64,000 nucleotides of DNA from Actinomadura rudentiformis (GTDB lineage: Bacteria > Actinomycetota > Actinomycetes > Streptosporangiales > Streptosporangiaceae). The translations under genes and the position numbers were made by a program. Of the stretch, positions 52,334 to 60,744 are shown one piece after another; positions within the stretch are counted from its first letter, which is position 1; each line of letters starts with the position of its first letter. Below the pieces are notes generated by a model. The model did no database searches. It saw nothing but the letters and a program-made list of their open reading frames with translations, and had not been told where the DNA came from. Location: positions 1 to 64,000 of the forward strand of contig NZ_WBMT01000020.1 in the NCBI RefSeq assembly GCF_008923185.1, read 5' to 3'.

Positions 52334-55300
52334 ATGGTGCGACGCGACAACTGGGATCGCCCCCTGCCATGGGAGCGTCCTGACCTGGAGTGGCAGCCGC
52401 GGCAACGGCAGCGGACGTCACGGGACCAGCGGTCCCGTCGGCGTAAGCAGGCGCAGCCATCACGGCAGCGGCTCGAGCGGCAGCCGGAGCTGCCGCCTGC
52501 GCCCACGCCGCCACAGGCCACGCCATCGCCTGCGGAAGCGGGCGAGCAGGCGATGTCGCCGACCTGGCGGCGGGCGATGCCGGAAATGGACCGGCAGTCG
52601 GCACCGCAGCCTGGACGGCGGGCGGCATCCCGCCGCCGTGCCACGTCGGACTCGCGCCGTGGCGCGCCCGAGCGGGGGCGCCGATCGGCACCCGAGTCCA
52701 GGCGGCCCGTCACATCCGAGCCCGAGCGGCGGAGCACATCCGAGCCCGGGCGCAGGCCGCCGGAGCGCGGACGCCGTCCGGCTCCCGAGTCCGGACGGCG
52801 CGGTGCGCCCGAGCCTGGACGCCGGATGCCCGAGAGCGGACGCGCTCCCGCGCCCGAGACGCAGCAGTGGGCCGTGTCCGACTCAGAGCTGCCACCCGCA
52901 CCCCGCCCCGAGCGGTTGGGTGCGCCTGAATCTGGGCGTAGGCCGTCAGAGCCTGGCCGCCGCCCAGCACCTGGTTCTGCACGCCAGGCTGGGCCCGAGT
53001 CTGGACGCCGGGTACCCGAGCGTGGACGCCCACTCGAGGCCGAACAGCGGACGGGGTCCGAGACCGGCCGGCAGGCACCTGTGCCGGGACGCCCTGCCGC
53101 GTCCGGGCAGGGGAGTACGTCTGAGGCTGGGCGCAGGCCGCCGGAGCGCGGTCGTCCGGTTCCCGATTCCGGGCGGCGGGGCACTCCTGAGGCTGGACGC
53201 CGCACGCCGGCGCCCGGTCGCCAGGCCGCGCCCGGAGCCGAGCGGCCCGCCACGCGTGAGTCCGAACCAGTGGGACCGCCCGCGCCCGCACAGCGGAGAG
53301 TGCCTGAGCGCGGTCAGCGGTCGGTGCCCGGGGCCGGATGGTCCGCGACGCCCAAGCCCGGGCGGTGGGGGGCGACCGAGCGTGGGGGCCCCGCGGCATC
53401 TGTGCCCGGACAGCAGCAGCCCATGGCCCAGCCGCAGGGGCGTCCGCAGGGGCGTCCAGCGTCCGAGTCTGAGCTTCGAGGGATGGCTGCGCCGGGACAG
53501 CGGAGGGTGCCTGAGCCCGGCCGTCCGGTGGCTCCCGAGCGCGGGCGGCCTGCCGCCTCCGAGCCCGAGGGGTGGGCTCCTGTCCCTGGACAGCGGAGGG
53601 TGCCTGAGCGCGGCCAGCGGTCAGAGCCTGGAGCCGGATGGTCCGCCACACGCGATGCGGGGCGTACCGCCACGCCTCGGCCCGAAGGCCGGGGAGCGGC
53701 TGAGGCTGGACGTCAGGCGGCATCGGGGGCCGGACGGCCTGTCATGCCTCAGCCTGAGCGGCCCGCCATGCCTGAGCCTGAGCGGCCCATCACAGCCGAG
53801 GGGTGGAGAGCGCCTGAGGCCGAGCAGCCCACCGCGATTCTGTCTGAGGCCTTGAACGTGTCTGAAGCCGAGCCTTGGGCGGCGTCCGAGTCTGGACGTT
53901 CCACCACGCCTGAGCGTGCGCGGCGGGCCGCTCCCGAGCGCGGACGGCGTGACACCACCGAGCGCGGACGGCGTGACACCTCCGAGCGTGCGCGCCGGGG
54001 CGCCTCCGGGCGTGGGAGCGATGCCACGCCCGAACGCCGGCGGCGCCCGGTGTCCGACTCCGAGCGGTGGGCGGCGCTTGAGGACGCGGGGTGGGGAGAG
54101 TCCGAGCCTGAACGGCGGCCGCGGCGGACGGGTTCGTCCGGGCGGCGGCCGGGCCGGGATCCGGTGGGGCGTCCCCGTCGCCCGGCGGGTCCGGCGCGCA
54201 GGTCCTTCGGGACGGACCGGGTGAACACGGGCGCCATCGTGTTCTCGATCGTCACCGGTCTCGCGCTGCTGGCCGTCGTCGAACGGAGCGTGATCGAAGG
54301 CGGGCCGATCGGGCAGTCAGGTCCGGCCGGAGCCGAACGCCCGCTGGACAGGCCGAGTGCCAAGGCGGCACTTCCGAACCGGAACCCGCAGCAGCCGGCG
54401 CCGCCACAGCAGAACGGCGGCGGCGGTGGCGGCGGGGGAGGAGGCGCTGCGGCGGTGCCCGACCTCCAGGTGCTGACCTCGCAGGTCCGCGACCTCACGG
54501 CGGCCCAGCGCGGCGCGGCGGCGCTGCAGGAGTACGGGGTGGCCGCGGACAAGCCGCCGGTGGTCGTGGTCAGCCGGGTGAGCCGGGACCGGACCTGGGC
54601 CTTCGGCACCGCGGCGGTGCCCGTGCCCGCCGGCAAGTCGTCGATGCCGCACGTCGCGCTGTTCGCGGCGCGCTGGACGGCGGGCCGGTGGCAGCCCGTG
54701 CTGTCGGGCACTCCCGCGTTCGCGGGGCTCGTCGGCCGGATGCCGCCCGCGATGATGTCGGTCAGCGAGGCGCGCCTGCTCAGCAGGCACAGCGCCACCA
54801 CGGCCGGGCAGGCCGCCGCCGCCACCAACGGCACCCGCGTCGGCGACGGCCTGATGCTGCCGTGGCGGGTCGGCGGGGTCTGGTCGCTCAGCACCGGCGA
54901 CGCGGCCGGTGCGCGGCCGCTGGCCACCTTGGCCTTCCAGGGCGGCGACGGCCGGGTGGCCGCCGCCGGTGACGGGCGGCTGTACCGGTTCTGCGCGGAG
55001 GGGAACCGCGGGTTCGTGATGGTGATCCATCCGAGCGGCCTCGCCAGCGCCTACTACCGCATGCGTGACGTCGTGCAGCTCCGGGACGGCAGCGTGGTCA
55101 AGCAGGGCGACCCGCTCGGCCGGACCGGCGGCGACCTGCCGTGCGGCGGCGCTCCGGCCCCTCGCGAGCAGGTGCAGTTCGGGCTCCGCGGGGCGAGCGA
55201 GAACGTGCCGCTGGACGGCGCGCAGATCGGGGGCTGGATCTTCCGGGAGCGGGCCCGCCCCCTCCTCGGATTCGCGGAACGAGGTCTTCTCCAGGTGCTC

Positions 55301-55450
55301 CCCGGTGGGCTGCTGGCCAATTTCGGGCCGGTCCCGCCGACGGAGCCGCCGGGCGCGGCTGAACAGCCGGCGCCCGGTGCCCGGCCCGGCACTCCGCCGG
55401 CCGGTGGTACGCAGCAGAAGGGTTCGAAGAGTGCAGGTCAAGAGCAGTGA
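52334..55450 (+). CDS. Giant disordered membrane protein with degenerate LytM (M23) domain
   Basis: 1038 residues from ATG 52334 (AGGAGAGG upstream). Residues 1-~610 are a cytoplasmic low-complexity region of EPGRR/PERGRR/PESGRR-like repeats, rich in Arg, Pro, Glu and Gly. One membrane helix (GAIVFSIVTGLALLAVV) lies near residue 633, then a Gly10 linker. The end (residues ~840-990) is an M23/LytM fold, but each expected metal/catalytic position is changed: HxxxD region reads STGDAAG/ATLAF, YYHL is YYRM, HVHF is QVQF. It is likely a non-enzymatic scaffold or activator. Its end overlaps the next gene by 20 bases. Confidence 0.8.
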   Translation: MVRRDNWDRPLPWERPDLEWQPRQRQRTSRDQRSRRRKQAQPSRQRLERQPELPPAPTPPQATPSPAEAGEQAMSPTWRRAMPEMDRQSAPQPGRRAASRRRATSDSRRGAPERGRRSAPESRRPVTSEPERRSTSEPGRRPPERGRRPAPESGRRGAPEPGRRMPESGRAPAPETQQWAVSDSELPPAPRPERLGAPESGRRPSEPGRRPAPGSARQAGPESGRRVPERGRPLEAEQRTGSETGRQAPVPGRPAASGQGSTSEAGRRPPERGRPVPDSGRRGTPEAGRRTPAPGRQAAPGAERPATRESEPVGPPAPAQRRVPERGQRSVPGAGWSATPKPGRWGATERGGPAASVPGQQQPMAQPQGRPQGRPASESELRGMAAPGQRRVPEPGRPVAPERGRPAASEPEGWAPVPGQRRVPERGQRSEPGAGWSATRDAGRTATPRPEGRGAAEAGRQAASGAGRPVMPQPERPAMPEPERPITAEGWRAPEAEQPTAILSEALNVSEAEPWAASESGRSTTPERARRAAPERGRRDTTERGRRDTSERARRGASGRGSDATPERRRRPVSDSERWAALEDAGWGESEPERRPRRTGSSGRRPGRDPVGRPRRPAGPARRSFGTDRVNTGAIVFSIVTGLALLAVVERSVIEGGPIGQSGPAGAERPLDRPSAKAALPNRNPQQPAPPQQNGGGGGGGGGGAAAVPDLQVLTSQVRDLTAAQRGAAALQEYGVAADKPPVVVVSRVSRDRTWAFGTAAVPVPAGKSSMPHVALFAARWTAGRWQPVLSGTPAFAGLVGRMPPAMMSVSEARLLSRHSATTAGQAAAATNGTRVGDGLMLPWRVGGVWSLSTGDAAGARPLATLAFQGGDGRVAAAGDGRLYRFCAEGNRGFVMVIHPSGLASAYYRMRDVVQLRDGSVVKQGDPLGRTGGDLPCGGAPAPREQVQFGLRGASENVPLDGAQIGGWIFRERARPLLGFAERGLLQVLPGGLLANFGPVPPTEPPGAAEQPAPGARPGTPPAGGTQQKGSKSAGQEQ
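52680..54100 (+). repeat. Degenerate tandem repeats encoding the disordered domain
   Basis: Short units such as GAGCGCGGACGCCG and CCGAGTCTGGACG recur dozens of times with variable spacing. They keep three reading frames open at once over more than 1 kb. Repeat units code for xPERGRRP-like peptides. Confidence 0.75.
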
Positions 55451-56201
55451 CGATCCGGCGCTGCCGAGCTGGGTGCTGCGCATCGTAGTGATCGGGTCCA
55501 TCGCGGTCCTGGTCGGCGCGGCGACTCCGGCGGGCGCCGCCGTGGCAGGCGACGTGCAGCGCTTCCTCTCGTTCTACGCGGGCGTCTTCGCCCTACTCTC
55601 GATGACGACGTCGGTCGTCACCGGGCTACTGGCCACCGACCGCCTCATCCTGCGCATCCAGCACCGCGTCTGGGCGCAGGGCATGCATCGTGCGGCCTCC
55701 TTGCTGGCGGTGACCTTCCTGATCTCGCACATCATGGTGAAGGTGCTCAGCGGCCTCGCCGCGCCGTCCCAGATCATCATCCCCACCGCCGGCCCGATCG
55801 GGGTCGGCACGGTCGCCTTCGATCTGATGATCGTGATCGTGGTGACCGGGCTCCTGCGCCGCCGCTTCGCGTTCGGCTCCAAGCCGTGGGTGTGGCGGTC
55901 GATGCACGCCGTCGCCTACCTCAGCTGGCCGGTCGCCATCTGGCACGGGCTGACCGCGGGCCGGCCGGCGGCGAACTGGGTGACGCTCAGCTACCTGCTC
56001 TGCGCGGGTGCCGTGGCGCTCGGGCTGATCACCCGGATGATCGTCGGGATCCGGCCCCGGACCGTGCGGTACGTCGGCGACACCGCGGGTGCGCCCCTGG
56101 CGCAGTCGATCCGCGAGCGGGGGCCCGGCCGGCAGGCCGCCGCGCCCGCTCCCGCCCGGGCCCGCGCGTCCGGTGAGCGTGAGACCGAGGTGCTTGGATG
56201 A
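55431..56201 (+). CDS. Ferric-reductase-like membrane cytochrome b
   Basis: 256 residues with about six membrane helices. His residues sit in the pattern of transmembrane haem ligands: QHRVWAQGMHRAA, LISHIMVK, SMHAVAYL and IWHGL. This fits a b-type cytochrome of the ferric-reductase/NOX transmembrane family without its own flavin domain. A cytoplasmic Pro/Ala/Arg tail ends it. GTG 55431 (AAGGG upstream) lies inside the end of the giant protein gene; the stop overlaps the NuoF-like gene (ATGA). Confidence 0.82.
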   Translation: MQVKSSDDPALPSWVLRIVVIGSIAVLVGAATPAGAAVAGDVQRFLSFYAGVFALLSMTTSVVTGLLATDRLILRIQHRVWAQGMHRAASLLAVTFLISHIMVKVLSGLAAPSQIIIPTAGPIGVGTVAFDLMIVIVVTGLLRRRFAFGSKPWVWRSMHAVAYLSWPVAIWHGLTAGRPAANWVTLSYLLCAGAVALGLITRMIVGIRPRTVRYVGDTAGAPLAQSIRERGPGRQAAAPAPARARASGERETEVLG

Positions 56202-57709
56202 GCTCTACCGTCACCGTCAGCAACATCGGCGGGCCCCGGCTGACGCTGGGCTTCGACCGGTTCGAACGGCTCGACCTCGACCGGCACCTGGCCGTGCACG
56301 GCAAGTTGTACGCGCCCGTGCTCGACGACCTGGTCAAGCTGGCCGAGCAGGTCGACATGCGCGGCCGCGGCGGTGCGGGCTTCCCGTTCGCGCGCAAGCT
56401 GCTGGCCGTCGCCGCGCAGATCACCTCCCCGGAAGGGGCGTCCGAGCTCCTGCCGGGGGAGGCGGCGGACCGGCGGCGGTCGCACGAGGACGCGGTCGTG
56501 GTGGTGAACGGGGCGGAGGGTGAGCCGGGCAGTTCCAAGGACAAGGTCCTGCTCACCCGCGCCCCCCACCTCGTGCTGGACGGCGCGGTCATCGCCGCCA
56601 CCGCGCTCGGCACGCAGCGGATCGTCGTGGCGGTCGAGAACGACGAGGCGGCGCGGTCGGTCCGTGCCGCCATCGCCGAACGGGCCATGCCCGCCCGTGT
56701 GGTCCGGCTGACCGAACGTTTCATCTCGGGCGAGAGCGGCTCGGTGATCCGGGCGATCAACGGGGAGACCCCGATCCCGCCCGGCGTCAAGGTCCGGGCG
56801 TCGGAGTCCGGTGTCGACGGCTTCCCCACGCTGCTGTCCAACACCGAGACGTTCGCCCAGCTCGCCGTGCTGACCTCGCTCGGCCCCGACCTGTACGCGT
56901 CGGCCGGCACCGAGGACGAGCCCGGCACCACGCTGCTGACCATCGGTGGCACCAGGGTCGTCGAGGCGCCGTACGGCACGCCGCTGCAGACGGTCCTCGA
57001 CCACTGCGACGTCCCGCCGAGCCAGGGTGTCCTGGTCGGCGGCTACCACGGCATGTGGCTCGACCCGCAGGCCGTCTCCCGCGCCGTGTTGTCCCGGAAG
57101 GGGATGAAGGCGGTGGGCGGCACGGTCGGCGCGGGGATCATCCTGCCGCTGAGCCAGGGCACCTGCCCGCTCGGCGAGGTCACCCGGATCGCCTCGTACC
57201 TCGCGGCGCAGTCCGCGGGGCAGTGCGGCCCTTGCCGTCTCGGCCTTCCGGACGTGGTGCGCACGCTGACGGCGCTGTCCGACGGGTCGGGCAGCATCGA
57301 CGACGTGCGCCGCGCGGCGGGGATCGGCCGTGGCCGCGGCGCCTGCAGCCACCCGGACGGCACGGCGAAGTTCGTGTTGTCGGCCGTCGACGCCTTCGGT
57401 GCCGACATCGAGATGCACCGGTACGGGGGTTCGTGCGGGCTGCCGGTGTTCGGCGTGCTGCCGTTGCCGGTGCCGACCGGTGCCGAGGGACGCGTGGCGA
57501 TCGACTGGAGCCGGTGTGACGGGCATGGCCTCTGCGCCTACCTCGTACCCGAGCTGATCCAGCTGGACCGGCACGGCTTCCCGGTCGTGCTCGGCTCCGA
57601 TGTCCCGAGCTGGATGGAACGCGACGTGCAGCGGGCGGTGGCCATGTGCCCGGCCCTCGCGCTGCGCGTCACGAGCAGCATGCCGGGGGCCTCGGCACGC
57701 CGTTCCTGA
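56198..57709 (+). CDS. NuoF-like NADH dehydrogenase subunit fused to a ferredoxin
   Basis: 503 residues. The first ~400 match NuoF: RGRGGAGFP (FMN site), NGAEGEPGSSKDK (NADH site) and QCGPCRLGL with the N3 [4Fe-4S] cysteines. The last ~90 residues contain CDGHGLC ... AMCPAL, a single-cluster ferredoxin pattern. No nuoE or other complex I gene is near. It could move electrons from NADH to the adjacent membrane cytochrome. Start ATG overlaps the previous stop. Confidence 0.87.
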   Translation: MSSTVTVSNIGGPRLTLGFDRFERLDLDRHLAVHGKLYAPVLDDLVKLAEQVDMRGRGGAGFPFARKLLAVAAQITSPEGASELLPGEAADRRRSHEDAVVVVNGAEGEPGSSKDKVLLTRAPHLVLDGAVIAATALGTQRIVVAVENDEAARSVRAAIAERAMPARVVRLTERFISGESGSVIRAINGETPIPPGVKVRASESGVDGFPTLLSNTETFAQLAVLTSLGPDLYASAGTEDEPGTTLLTIGGTRVVEAPYGTPLQTVLDHCDVPPSQGVLVGGYHGMWLDPQAVSRAVLSRKGMKAVGGTVGAGIILPLSQGTCPLGEVTRIASYLAAQSAGQCGPCRLGLPDVVRTLTALSDGSGSIDDVRRAAGIGRGRGACSHPDGTAKFVLSAVDAFGADIEMHRYGGSCGLPVFGVLPLPVPTGAEGRVAIDWSRCDGHGLCAYLVPELIQLDRHGFPVVLGSDVPSWMERDVQRAVAMCPALALRVTSSMPGASARRS

Positions 57710-57793
57710 ACAACGTTGAAAACGGGTGACGGGGCTTCTTTCGGCATGCCTGAAAACTGCTCAGAAAACGGTGCGAAAAAGTCTTTGACTCCT

Positions 57794-57820
57794 GAACCCT
57801 CCGCTACGGAGTTGCGTATC
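57794..57820 (+). promoter_or_regulatory. Candidate ECF-sigma promoter before the DUF4142 gene
   Basis: GAACC (57794-57798) and CGTATC (57815-57820) are separated by 16 bases, the arrangement recognised by many envelope-stress ECF sigma factors. The spacer contains a CTCCG-CTA-CGGAG hairpin. No expression data. Confidence 0.4.
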
Positions 57821-57869
57821 CCATGACAACCCCTGTTGGGGTCGATTAGGTGCATTCCCGGAAAGGAGC

Positions 57870-58511
57870 ATGGTCACCTTGAGGAAGTCGTACGGCCTCG
57901 CGGAAGAGCGCACCATGCGGCGGCTGGGACGCGGTCAGTTCCTCTTGGTGGCGGCTGCGGCCGCCGCCGTCATCGCGGCTCTCGTCGTCGTTCTGAGCCC
58001 GCCCAGCGCGCCGGCGGACGGCGAGACGCAGGGCGGAGTGACCGAGACCCGCTGGGGACGGCTCTCCGAGGGGGACCGCGCGCTGCTGGCCGCCGTCCGG
58101 CGGGCCGGTCTCTGGGAGATGCCCGCGGGCCAGCAGGCCCAGCAGCGGGCTTCCAGCGCCAGGGTGAAGGAGGTGGGGGACATGATCATGGAGCAGCACG
58201 CGCAGCTCGACGAGGACGTCCGCGCCACCGCGGCCCGGCTCGGAGTGATCCTGCCCAGCGAGCCGAACGCCGACCAGAAGCGCTGGCTGGCCGAGATGTC
58301 GAGCAAGTTCGGTGCGGACTACGACCAGACCTTCGTGCTCCGGCTGCGTGCGGCGCACGGCAAGGTCTTCGGCACCATCGCCAAGGTGCGAGCGGAGACC
58401 GAGAACTCCGAGATACGGGCGTTCTCCGAGCGTTCTCTCAAATACGTCAACACGCATATGGCGTTGCTGGAGAGCACGGGTCTGGCCACCAGAGAGGCTC
58501 TCAACACCTGA
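57870..58511 (+). CDS. DUF4142 protein, membrane-anchored or secreted
   Basis: 213 residues: basic N-terminus, one hydrophobic helix (FLLVAAAAAAVIAALVVVL), then a ferritin-like four-helix DUF4142 domain with MEQHAQLDEDV and RLRAAHGKVF and THMALLE, containing the spaced His residues of the family. Metal binding is plausible but unproven. ATG 57870 has AAAGGAGC directly before it, very close; ATG 57915 is the alternative. Confidence 0.85.
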   Translation: MVTLRKSYGLAEERTMRRLGRGQFLLVAAAAAAVIAALVVVLSPPSAPADGETQGGVTETRWGRLSEGDRALLAAVRRAGLWEMPAGQQAQQRASSARVKEVGDMIMEQHAQLDEDVRATAARLGVILPSEPNADQKRWLAEMSSKFGADYDQTFVLRLRAAHGKVFGTIAKVRAETENSEIRAFSERSLKYVNTHMALLESTGLATREALNT

Positions 58512-58544
58512 CGGGATTGGCAGCCAGCTTCCAAGGAGATCGAA

Positions 58545-59921
58545 ATGGGTAGAAGAAAAGGCATCGCGGTCGTCATCCCGGCGCTGCTTCTGGTCGCCTC
58601 GGCGACCGAGGCGCAGGCCGGCGCGGCGCCCGAAGCGCGGCTGAGCGCCGTAGTCGCGGCAGATCCGGGCGATCCGCCCGATCAAGGCGGCCAGAACGGC
58701 GGCCAGAACAACGGCGGCCAGAACGGCGATCAAAACGGCGGCCAGAACAATGGCGGCCAGAACGGCGGCCAGCTCGATCCCAACGACCCGAACGGCGGCG
58801 GCCAGGACGGTGGCAACGGCGGTCAGGGTGACCAGAACAACGGCCAGAACGGTCAAGACGGCCAGAACGGCCAGGACGGGAACGGTCAGAACGGCGACGG
58901 CCAGAACGGCGACCAGAATGGCCAAAACGGCCAGAATGGTCAGAACGGTGACCAGAACAACGGACAGAACGGCGACCAGAACAACGGCAACGACCAGAAC
59001 AACGGTCAGAACAACGGAAACCAAGGCGACGAGCAGCAGGAGGTAAAGGAAGGACCCGTCGCGTCCGACTTCGTGCCCATCAACCAGGGGCAGCCCAAGG
59101 CAGAGCCTCAGCAGGGCCAGAACGCCTCGACAGGGTCGTTCACCTCGCGCTGTGGCACGAACCAGAACGAGCACCACAACCCCGACAACTTCATCGTGGC
59201 TCCCGGCGTCCAGAACGGCGCGCACCACATTCACGACTACGTGGGCAACCTGTCCACCGACGGCTTCTCGACCGACGAGAGCCTCGCCGCGGCAGGCACC
59301 ACGTGTGCGCGCAATGACCAGTCCACGTACTTCTGGCCGGTCATGCGCATCCGCAACCAGCAGGACGACTCCAACCAGGCTCAGCAGAGCACCGCGGACG
59401 GCAACGTCGGCCGCATCGTCACGCCCGCCCAGGCGAGCATGACCTTCGAAGGCAACGCGCAGGGCGACGTGACGGCGATGCCGCGGTTCCTGCGGATGAT
59501 CACCGGAGACGCCAAGGCGGGTACGAACGGGACGGCCAACGCCCGCGCCCAGTGGACCTGCAGCGGCGAGAACCGCGTGCTCACCGACAAGTACCCGCTC
59601 TGCCCGGGCGGGAGCCAGGTGCAACGCGTTCTGGAGTTCCCGAGCTGCTGGGACGGCCAGAACACCGACAGCGCCAACCACCGGACGCACGTCGTCTTCC
59701 CTGACGAGCAGGGCAACTGCCAGCAGGGTACCCAGGCGATTCCGAAACTGAAGATGACGCTCTCCTACAACTTGCCCAACCAGCCGCTCGCGTTCGCCGT
59801 CGACTCGTTCCCCGAGCAAGGGCACGCACCGGTCACCGACCATGCCGACTTCGCGAACGTGATGCCCGAACAGCTGATGCAGCAGGTTGTCAACTGCATC
59901 AACAGCGGTCGCCGCTGCTGA
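58545..59921 (+). CDS. Secreted DUF1996 protein with Gln/Asn/Gly-rich region
   Basis: 458 residues. A signal peptide (PALLLVASATEAQA) is followed by ~115 residues of QNG/QNN/GGQ repeats (about residues 46-165), a prion-like composition. The C-terminal DUF1996 domain (~residues 190-455) has HHIHDYVGN, FWPVMRI and FPSCWDGQNTDSANHRTHV. DUF1996 proteins are secreted, function mostly unknown. Six or more Cys suggest disulfides. Ends CINSGRRC. Confidence 0.88.
   Translation: MGRRKGIAVVIPALLLVASATEAQAGAAPEARLSAVVAADPGDPPDQGGQNGGQNNGGQNGDQNGGQNNGGQNGGQLDPNDPNGGGQDGGNGGQGDQNNGQNGQDGQNGQDGNGQNGDGQNGDQNGQNGQNGQNGDQNNGQNGDQNNGNDQNNGQNNGNQGDEQQEVKEGPVASDFVPINQGQPKAEPQQGQNASTGSFTSRCGTNQNEHHNPDNFIVAPGVQNGAHHIHDYVGNLSTDGFSTDESLAAAGTTCARNDQSTYFWPVMRIRNQQDDSNQAQQSTADGNVGRIVTPAQASMTFEGNAQGDVTAMPRFLRMITGDAKAGTNGTANARAQWTCSGENRVLTDKYPLCPGGSQVQRVLEFPSCWDGQNTDSANHRTHVVFPDEQGNCQQGTQAIPKLKMTLSYNLPNQPLAFAVDSFPEQGHAPVTDHADFANVMPEQLMQQVVNCINSGRRC
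58683..59035 (+). repeat. GGCCAGAACGGC-type tandem repeats
   Basis: Imperfect 6-12-base units built on CAGAACGGC run through about 350 bases of the DUF1996 gene, encoding the QNG-rich tract. Prone to slippage. Confidence 0.85.
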
Positions 59922-59936
59922 CCGCCCCCCGCGGGT

Positions 59937-59977
59937 GCCCGCCCCCGCCGCCTCACCGCGAGGCGGCGGGGGCGGGC
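59937..59977 (+). terminator. Perfect 18-bp hairpin after the DUF1996 gene
   Basis: GCCCGCCCCCGCCGCCTC pairs fully with its complement (59960-59977) around ACCGC. A 15-base direct repeat (GGGGGCGGGCGTCCG) follows twice. Confidence 0.85.
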
Positions 59978-60021
59978 GTCCGTTGTGAGGTGCCGGGGGC
60001 GGGCGTCCGTATGATCGGCCC

Positions 60022-60675
60022 ATGAACGTAGTGATCGCTGGAGGGCACGGCCAGATCGCGCTGCGGCTGGCCCGGCGCCTGACCGCCCGTGGGGACGACG
60101 CGCTGAGCCTGATCCGGAATCCGGACCACGCCGACGACGTACGGGCGACGGGCGCGAGGCCGGTCGTGTGCGACCTGGAGCGGGCGACCGTGGACGAGGT
60201 CGCCGACCAGCTGACCGGCGCGGACGCCGTCGTCTTCGCGGCGGGGGCCGGCCCGGGCAGCGGCGCCGCGCGCAAGGACACCGTGGACCGGGCGGCCTCG
60301 GTGCTGCTGGCCGACGCGGCGGAACGCGCGGGCGTGCGCACGTTCGTCCAGGTCTCCTCGATGGGGGCGGGGAAGCCGCCGCGCGAGGGGACCGACGACG
60401 TCTGGGCCGCCTACGTCAAGGCCAAGGGGGAGGCGGAGGACGACCTGCGGGCGCGCGACCTCGACTGGATCGTCCTGCGACCTGGCATCCTCACCAACGA
60501 CGAGGGCACCGGCAGGGTGACCCTCGGCGAGCCGGAAGTGGGCCGGGCCGAGGTGACCCGCGACGACGTCGCCGCGGTCATCGTGGCGCTGCTGCACGCG
60601 TCCGGAGTCGAGCGCCGCACCCTGGAGCTGGTGAACGGCGACACGCCGATCGAGGCCGCGATCGCGAGCCTCTGA
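60022..60675 (+). CDS. NAD(P)-binding NmrA/SDR-like protein
   Basis: 217 residues, Rossmann-fold atypical SDR: VVIAGGHGQIALRLARRL is the dinucleotide motif; VQVSSMGAGKPP and the WAAYVKAKGEAEDDL stretch (with YxxxK) follow. Resembles YwnB/YtfQ-like flavin or quinone reductases or redox sensors; activity unknown. Confidence 0.88.
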   Translation: MNVVIAGGHGQIALRLARRLTARGDDALSLIRNPDHADDVRATGARPVVCDLERATVDEVADQLTGADAVVFAAGAGPGSGAARKDTVDRAASVLLADAAERAGVRTFVQVSSMGAGKPPREGTDDVWAAYVKAKGEAEDDLRARDLDWIVLRPGILTNDEGTGRVTLGEPEVGRAEVTRDDVAAVIVALLHASGVERRTLELVNGDTPIEAAIASL

Positions 60676-60744
60676 GCCCGGCGTCCAGCCGCCGCCCATC
60701 TGGTGCGCCGGGCCTCCGCCGTACGCCGGGCCTCCGCGGGTCCG

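Noticed and set aside
52213..53855. Second and third long frames in the repeat region
   Set aside because: All frames stay open because of the repeat composition. Only the frame from 52334 has a ribosome site, a membrane helix and a domain. Dual coding cannot be excluded but has no positive support.
57846..60341. 831-codon minus-strand frame opposite DUF4142/DUF1996 genes
   Set aside because: Val/Leu/Ala repeats mirror the QNG repeats of the real gene; no start site or domain.
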